A stretch of DNA of 64,000 bases, from positions 1 through 64,000 of the forward strand of contig MU853199.1 in the NCBI GenBank assembly GCA_033085395.1. The letters run 5' to 3'. This DNA comes from Xanthoparmelia taractica. Its lineage: Eukaryota; Ascomycota; Lecanoromycetes; Lecanorales; Parmeliaceae. The stretch's first letter is position 1, and each line of letters opens with the position of its first letter. Made by a program: the position numbers and the translations under genes. The notes beneath the pieces are model-generated. The model was given only the letters and a program-made list of their open reading frames with translations. It did no database searches and was not told where the DNA came from. Positions 57,836 through 64,000 of the stretch are shown piece by piece.

Positions 57836-59297
57836 TCATAATTTGAAGTCAACCACACCCCTTTCTCCACCTCCATTCTCCTCAATACATCTGCAGACTC
57901 TTTCAACCAGATCCTCTTTCCTTTGGCTGCTTTTCTCACTACAAAGCTCATACACGGTCGCCAGATTGAAAGTCAGCGCATGGAAGCTCCTCCCCTTCTC
58001 AACTAATTGATCCAGCAGCTCCAAAGCCTCATTCACCTTGCCAATGCAAAAAAGAGAAACAGCGAGGTTGTGCGTGGCGAGATCGCTGCTTGGTAAAGCT
58101 TTCCACTGCTCCGCCGCATCTGCATAGCGGCCGTCTGCCATGCTGAGTAACGGTCTGACTGAGGCGCTGGTATCGGGAAGACATTGCCGTGCTGCATCCA
58201 CATTTCCACTATTGATGTAGAGAAGAGCCAGGCGCCCTTCTAGGACTTCGTCCATGCCGTTTCTAGGTCGTAAGCTCTCCAAGTGCCTTGCAGCAGCTCC
58301 AGCATCACCCATCTCAATCAGAGCATCGGCCACGCACAGTCCCAGTTGCTTTAATCTCTTTTTCCACATCTGCTTTTCTCCTGGATTCGCAGCCTCCTTC
58401 ACCTCCGCCCTTGCCTCCCTCGCTAAGTCGTAATAACCTCCAACGCCTCTCCTACCATCTCCGTATCCCACGCTTTGTAACCGCACGACGAGAACCCTCA
58501 ACTCCCACGGCAACAAATTCTTTCCCATAACCTCGTCGCGGTAGAATGGGCTGTTGATATCTTGCAGCGCTTTTGATTCTTCGGCAGCAAAAGGTAGATG
58601 GTTTATCAGAGTCAAGCAGGCGAGACGGGTATAGAGAAGCGAAAACAGCTCCTCAAGAGGTGGTGCCGGCGGTGTGCAGAGGCGTAATGCTGCAGCTGTA
58701 GCGGCAGAACGGTAGTTGTGATTTGCAAGAAGGGTCGGGATTGGGGTGGACGGAGGCGGCTGGCTGTTTGACGTGCGGAATCTAGAGGGTAGATCCTATG
58801 GATCTTGTGAGCTCTGTAGCCATCACGAAATATAGGACGGTTGCTTACTAGCTGTGATAAAGGGTGGTAGATGTCTGGCCGGAGAAGGTAAGTGAAATCC
58901 TTGCTAGGCAGGGGTAGAGCGCCCGTTGCGCCGGGTTGAGCGAGTGGGCGCTCGAGGCTGGAAGATTCGGTAGGTACAGGAGTACTAGCGGCTTCAATGG
59001 TGAAATTTCCCGATGCTAGAGGAGCTCCGATAGCTAAAGGACTGAGATGTCAGAGCCATGCTTCAAGGATAGATAGGTCAATCATACTCGTCGGAATCAA
59101 GGGGTCCCTTGGTCATACGTCTTGCGAGGTGAGCTGGAGGTTTTTGAATCACGTCAGTAAGATGGCTCGTGGATTGAGAAGCAAAGCATGTTAGAGAAGG
59201 TTTATTGTCTTTGCGTCGAGTTACCTCTGTTGTAGGAGGCATTTCTTGAATGCCTTTTGGAGCCCGAGCTAGCTTCTAGACGCTGCGGACTTGCCAT
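57836..59297 (-). CDS. TPR-like protein resembling TRAPPC12
   Basis: Four exons (59297-59225, 59133-59088, 59041-58849, 58795-57836) give 423 residues. The disordered N-terminus (MASPQRLEASSGSKRHSRN) leads to a conserved entry motif FTYLLRPDIYHPLSQLDLP, then helical repeats: LEELFSLLYTRLACLTLINHL, PWELRVLVVRLQSVGYGD, ALIEMGDAGAAARHLESL, LALLYINSGNVDAARQCL and LATHNLAVSLFCIGKVNEALELL. This arrangement fits the C-terminal TPR region of TRAPPC12, a TRAPP vesicle-tethering subunit, and many fungal proteins annotated only as TPR-containing. The second exon is 46 nt and its flanking introns are 91 and 46 nt. The start codon is divergent from the hydrolase gene at 59676, with a MITE-like element in between. 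Confidence 0.82.
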
Positions 59298-59417
59298 GCT
59301 GGATCTTTGCGAAAAGCGATAAAACGGTGCTTTGAACTCTTGTTGTTGATCTGTGAAATGAAAGAGATACCAAGAACAATGCAGTTGGAATGTCAATAAT
59401 TGGAGCGGATGCAGTGC

Positions 59418-59646
59418 TGTTTTCGATACCTCAGCCAACGCTAAGTGTAATTACAAATGTAAGGTAACCATTAGTCCCCTTTTCACCCGTAAATTTAAGT
59501 CGTTTCAACTTCTTCATATATTAGTCTAGTTAAGTTTCTAAGGTACCTAATCCTCAAATTTTAGCATAACGAAATTGAAAACACAAGATTGTCTCTCTAT
59601 ATATCTAACCATACTAACCTCCACACTGCCTGAGGTTCAAAACCAT
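59418..59646. mobile_element. MITE-like element, family B, copy 2
   Basis: About 229 bp, AT-rich, with imperfect terminal repeats (TTTTCGATACCTCAGCCAACG; CACTGCCTGAGGTTCAAAAC) and the same internal blocks as the element at 22391-22686 (TAACCATTAGT, ACCCGTA, TATATCTAAC, ATACTAA). It is not coding. It occupies about 60 percent of the 378-bp interval between two divergent start codons, so both neighbouring promoters overlap it. Exact borders are approximate. Confidence 0.7.
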
Positions 59647-59675
59647 CGTAATCTCCTCAAGTCATCAATCAAAGC

Positions 59676-60605
59676 ATGAGCTCCACGGACATTTACCATC
59701 CTGGACTCTTGCACCGTCTCTATCCACCTCTTGTCGCATTCGAACATCGCCATAATCCTCAATCTCAAGCCTCTAATATCGTTCTTTTCTTAGGCGGCCT
59801 GTCCGATGGATTGCTCACGGTTCCCTATGTTCGTCACATCGTCTCCGCCCTTCCTTCCTCTTGGGCTCTCATGGAACCCGTTCTCTCATCATCCTACAGA
59901 CAATTTGGAATCTCTTCATTAGGGAAAGACGTAGTGGAAATAGCGCAGCTCGTTGAATACGTGCAAAGATTACATCCAAACGGAAAGGTCGTTCTGCTTG
60001 GTCACTCGACAGGGAGCCAGCAAGTTATGCACTACCTCATTGGCCCTGGTTCGCGTCCCAGGGTCCATGGTGCCATTTTTCAAGCCAGTATTAGCGACCG
60101 CGAAGCGTTGACTACATTTGTCTCGGCGGATGAATACCAGTCTGCTTGCGCAGTCGCTAAATCATATATTTCTGATGGCAGGGGAGCCGATATCTTGCCC
60201 TTCAAGCTGACCACTTCCTCATTTCAGACCGCACCCATATCGGCAAGCAGATGGATCAGTCTTGCAAGCCCAGGACCAGACCATGAAGGGGAAGATGATT
60301 ATTTCAGTAGCGATTTTGATGACAAGAGGCTACATAGAATATTCGGGCAATTGGGGAAGACGGGCAAAAGAATCATATTTCTATATAGCGGAAGCGATCA
60401 GTATGTGCCTAGCACGATCGATAAGTCGAAGCTTGTGGCGAAATGGCACAAGCATATTAGGCGGAGCGGAGGGGTAATCGACGAGGGTAGTGGAATAGTC
60501 CAAGGTGCAAGTCATACGCTTATTGAAGGTGGAGAGCCGCTTGCGAACATGGTTGGAAGGGTTATTGGTTTTCTGGCAAGTCTGGAAAAAGAGGACAAGT
60601 CATAG
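59676..60605 (+). CDS. DUF1749 alpha/beta hydrolase
   Basis: A single exon of 309 residues. Alpha/beta hydrolase layout: NIVLFLGGLSDGLLTVPYV near the N-terminus, the nucleophile elbow VVLLGHSTGSQ at about residues 108-116, the acid in FLYSGSDQYVP, and the catalytic histidine in QGASHTLIEGG. These features match the DUF1749/UPF0613 family, which includes the fungal siderophore esterase SidJ; other members have unknown substrates. There is no siderophore gene nearby, so a role in iron metabolism is not supported here. No signal peptide, so probably cytosolic. The start ATG lies about 30 bp beyond the MITE-like element. Confidence 0.9.
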   Translation: MSSTDIYHPGLLHRLYPPLVAFEHRHNPQSQASNIVLFLGGLSDGLLTVPYVRHIVSALPSSWALMEPVLSSSYRQFGISSLGKDVVEIAQLVEYVQRLHPNGKVVLLGHSTGSQQVMHYLIGPGSRPRVHGAIFQASISDREALTTFVSADEYQSACAVAKSYISDGRGADILPFKLTTSSFQTAPISASRWISLASPGPDHEGEDDYFSSDFDDKRLHRIFGQLGKTGKRIIFLYSGSDQYVPSTIDKSKLVAKWHKHIRRSGGVIDEGSGIVQGASHTLIEGGEPLANMVGRVIGFLASLEKEDKS

Positions 60606-60897
60606 GACAAAGAGTGATCAATGGATATTCTTTCTTCAACCTAAGACGTGACGGGTAAATCCACGCAGGGAGGCATTCGTGACGGATGTTAGTAGCCATA
60701 TAACACACAGTCGTAGAGCAAGTAGGATACGGATACCTAAAGGCAGCAATTCAAGTAGCAATTCAAGGCTAATCTTACATCGACATGCCATAATGTACCT
60801 CTATTATGCAACAATGCCGACAGACAAGCACAAAGCCCGCCAAGAGTCTGTGCAGCATAACATGCAACATGTGCATGTATAATAACAGTAAGAAAGC
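60606..60897. other. Convergent intergenic region
   Basis: 292 bp between the hydrolase stop and the NST1 stop. Expected 3' untranslated regions; contains a direct AGCAATTCAAG repeat at about 60,744-60,768. Confidence 0.6.
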
Positions 60898-63800
60898 TCA
60901 ATAGGCCCCAGGCTGCTGGAAAAGCCTCTGGCCACCAATTACTGGCATTGTCCCTCCAACTGAAGGACTGCCAATATCAACTGCTCTCTCAATTCCTCCA
61001 ATGGACGAACTTCGTCCGGGCTCGTATCTGACGACCCAACCCGATGAGTCCTGTAAACGAGTAAACGAGCCGTCTCCGTTATATGTGTTACCAGGAATGT
61101 CGCAAAATTCGAGCATCTCCGCCGAATTGATGGGCACTTCATGCGCAGCCTTCATCAACTGCACTTCACGAAGTAAATCCTCGACACGGAGCCAGCCGGA
61201 AGCCTGCCCGTTCAACACCCTGCTATCCATCTTCTCGCACGCTGTACGCACCGCCATCCTAATTGTCGCAGCTCGGGATGGGTTTGCGCGACTGGCACTG
61301 CCAATAGATCCAAAGGCATTACTGTTGTTTGGTCTACCAAAGCCTGCAGATTTGTCAGCAAAGAAAACAGTATATCGAAAAGAGAATCTGCCTACCAGGC
61401 CCATTGGACCAATGTGGTGGACCTGACATTTGGGGACCTCCGAACGGCGATTGCTGGGCCGACCAGGTATTCCCATTTCCGTTCTGCATCCCACGAGGAA
61501 GATTGTCAATTCTTGTGGCTGCATCGCAATTGATCAGCGTTGGGACGCAGAATCAACGAATCTCGACTTACTACCGATAGCATCTGAAAACCCCGAGTTG
61601 ATACCGAACCCTTGTCTTACAGAACGGGCTGCTCCGGGTGCCATACTCCCTCGCCGAGAGTCGTTTGAATTAGAGGTTAATGGATCATCGGTGTCTTCAA
61701 GTAAAACACTGCTCCCAAGATGATTACTGAGGTCGTCAACGTCAGTATTCGTAGACGGTGCGCTTCCCCCTTGCTGGTGAGGAGCGGCGCTTGAGGGTCG
61801 TTTTATTGGAGCTGGGCGGGCAATGGGCTGTGCTTGCGCAGGTGTACTTGGAGTCTCAAACCCAGACCTATCGAAGGATGCTGAGGTATTTCTCGAATGG
61901 ATATGAGATGGTATGTTGTCCCGAGACAAGCCATAACGAGAGACATCATTCGAACCGACGGTAGGCACGCCAATCGGCGAAATTTGCGATGGTGGAGGAT
62001 CCATCATACCTCCTCGACCTTGCGGCATCTGCCTCGGTCCATTGATCCCAGGTGGAAACGATATTCCATTTGGTCCCATGAAGTTTCGGTATTGGGAACT
62101 GCCGACAGTGGCTTGGTTTGAGTACATGACAGGATGGTGTGGCGCTTGTTGTGTCATTGGTGACGGCGGAGGACCAAAGGCTGAAGATGGAAACGCACTT
62201 GCAACCATTGATGGCATGCTAGAGAGGCCTGGAGGCTGTGAAATCTGGCCGGAGGACGCACCAAGAGAACCGTAATAGGAGGAGGATGGCTGTGACTGCT
62301 GTGTCAGAATGGGTTGAAGTGCTCCTTTTCCTGGCCCAGTCAACGTGCCGTTCGGTCCAGTAGCTGACGCGGCCGGAGAAGTTGTGGAGCTCGATACAGC
62401 GGGTAACGGGGTTTTGGGAGAGTTGTTGCGGGACTCTTGTAAGGACTGCTGACGCTGGCGCATCGGCGTGGGAGCCTTAGGGACAACTGGGGTAGCGATC
62501 TGTAGATGTGGGGACGCATGGCTGCTTGTTGTGAGAGGCGGATGAAGGCCTGGAGGCACTGAACCAACGATAGAAGGACCGTTCGCCGGCGATGGTCTCT
62601 TCGAAACGCTTTGGGCCGTTTGCACTGACTGCTTCGCCTCTGCTTCATCCTTTTTAATTTGGGTTTTTGCCTCTGCTTCGCTTTTTGCTCGGACACCCCG
62701 CTCTTTCTTTTCTCTAGCTTCATTCTCCCTTAGTTCTCGCTCTTCACGTTCCTTTCTCCTTATCTCCTCACGCTTCTTTTTCTCGTGTTCCTTTTGCTCT
62801 CGTTGTTTCCGCTCATGTTCTACCTGCTGTTCTTTGGCTTCTCTTAGGCGTCTCTGTTTTTCGGCTTCCTTTCGGTGTTTCTCTTCCTCCTGGGCCTTTT
62901 TCTCCGCTTCTTTCTTCTTCCGCTGCTCTTCTTTCTTCTGCCGCAGCTCCTCGGCCTTTCTCTCTTCTAACACTTTGGCCGCATGTTCTTCAGCGGCCTT
63001 CTCCGCGTCACGTCTGGCCTTCTCCTCGTCCTTTGCTTGCTTTTGCTGGCGCTTCTTGTCCTTTTTCTTCTGCGCTTCCTTGGCTTTCTTAGCTTCACGT
63101 TGAGCATCGACACGAGACTCGTCGTCTAACTCCTCCAGCAACTTTTGTTGCCGCTCAAGGGCCACTTTCTCTCGGTATGCCGTTAGAACTCGTTGTTCGA
63201 ACATTCGTGCTGCAAATATTTGAAACATTCTACGCCCTTCCTTCATCCGGTCCTTCTCGCTCATAGACCCCTAGAGACGTCAGTACGACGAGTTCAATAA
63301 GTGTATCACCAGCGTTCACCATGTCATCTTCTTCATCGTCTTCATCGTATTCCTGACTATCGTATTCATCGTCCTCGTCGTCATCATAGCCATCATCATC
63401 CAGAGGTGGACCATGATTGTGACCTTGCATTGATGGTTGGCCCATACCAGCAGCTGCATACTGTGCTTCTTCTTCTCTCTGCATTCGTCGTTCGGCAAGC
63501 TGCTCCATCATCTCGATGAACTTCTTGCCATCGTTCTTAAGTAGATCATCTGCAACTGTCAGTATTCCGTCTAGGAAGTATCAGCACATTGGGAATAATG
63601 ACTGCATATGTGGGCATATGACGCACCTTGCACGGTGAGATTATCGCCGAAATTGAAGAAATCTGTAGCTGAGCCAGCTTGCTCTTCTCCGTCATCGTAT
63701 TCGCTTATCTCATCGTCCTCCTCTTCTTCACTGTAGTCATCTTCATCAGCAGCCTCATCATCCTCTCCAATCTCCTGAATGCGGCCCCTGGAAGACCTTC

Positions 63801-64000
63801 CGTTGAGCATTTGAGAGCGTCGACTCGTCGATGCTCGAGGCAATGGATGATGGAATTGAGAAGGTGCCATTATTGTTCCGTCCTCGCCAATGATCTGCTG
63901 ATTATTGGCATACTGTTCGAGTTCTTCGTAATAAGCGTCGTATAATACCTCGAGCTCCTCCTCAATGGCTGTCCGCTTCCGACCGCACACAGTGCAACTA
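60898..64000 (-). CDS. NST1: Stress response protein Nst1, 5'-incomplete at window edge
   Basis: Five exons lie in the window (64000-63627 partial, 63570-63320, 63270-61575, 61518-61396, 61343-60898). The start is beyond the right edge. Features in order: CGRKRTAIEEELEVLYDAYYEELEQYAN, long acidic runs (EDDYSEEEEDDE), EGRRMFQIFAARMFEQRVLTAYREKVA, then about 180 residues of continuous Lys/Glu/Arg/Ala coiled coil, a Pro/Ser/Gln-rich region, and a C-terminal helical segment with WLRVEDLLREVQLMKAAHEVP. Nst1 was identified in yeast as a negative factor for salt tolerance and is linked to mRNA-processing bodies; molecular function is poorly known. The first intron choice here (63319-63271, 49 nt) is fixed by phase; a GTGATA site 10 nt further would break the frame. 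Confidence 0.93.

Noticed and set aside
59676..60605. DUF1749 hydrolase as evidence for a siderophore gene cluster
   Set aside because: No non-ribosomal peptide synthetase, transporter or other siderophore gene is nearby.
63271..63309. A 39-nt intron in NST1 using the GTGATA donor
   Set aside because: It would break the frame; the GTGAAC donor 10 nt upstream gives a 49-nt intron in phase.

Overview
This window looks like nuclear DNA from a filamentous ascomycete (Pezizomycotina). A Leotiomycete is my guess from protein resemblance only. Support comes from spliced genes with mostly 46-80 nt introns (GT...CTRAC...AG), fungal-specific proteins (DASH subunit Duo1, Nst1, a PRP4 kinase with an RS-rich N-terminus), and transposon relics with the C-to-T/G-to-A decay expected of repeat-induced point mutation (RIP). 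Exon joins below were deduced by hand from splice signals, reading phase and expected family sequence. All multi-exon models given as complete sum to whole codons.

Region 1 (1 to about 15,000) is a very AT-rich block with no intact gene. It holds two Ty1/copia relics in opposite orientation (1818-3940 minus, about 4215-8415 plus), a 272-bp TA-flanked MITE-like element present twice (2066-2337, 3941-4212) plus an edge fragment (1-72), a full-length but decayed Tc1/mariner element with terminal inverted repeats (11062-12881), an 18-bp minisatellite, and a 100-N assembly gap. Composition changes abruptly at about 15.0 kb.

Region 2 (15-31 kb) is gene-dense: PRP4 splicing kinase (-), TMA7 (+), an unrecognised protein (-), a Dap1-type haem-binding protein (+), a 15-exon M28 peptidase of the glutamate carboxypeptidase II/Vps70 type (+) and a Ran1/Pat1-like kinase (-). 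Region 3 (31-36.9 kb) has no recognisable gene but contains microsatellites and a perfect 81-bp palindrome.

Region 4 (36.9-64 kb) carries a multi-pass membrane protein with two 13-nt microexons (+), dolichyl-phosphate mannosyltransferase (+), a short-chain dehydrogenase (-), a CSN8/PSMD8-like protein (-), a 3.1-kb gene-poor stretch, a PAQR/Izh membrane protein (+), retromer VPS35 (-), a secreted Ser/Thr-rich protein (-), an F-box/DUF7730-like gene broken by two small indels (-), DUO1 (-), a conserved regulator-like protein (+), a TPR protein resembling TRAPPC12 (-), a DUF1749 alpha/beta hydrolase (+), and NST1 (-), which runs off the right edge.

The genes are mostly independent housekeeping functions (splicing, ribosome-associated, sterol/haem, glycosylation, endosomal sorting, kinetochore). 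I see no biosynthetic cluster. The most unusual signals are: a family of about 120-165 nt introns sharing an extended CTGACTC branch-point block, which may be introner-like; the 13-nt microexons; the perfect palindrome; a second MITE-like family that fills most of one divergent promoter; and the inverted copia copies meeting exactly at a MITE.
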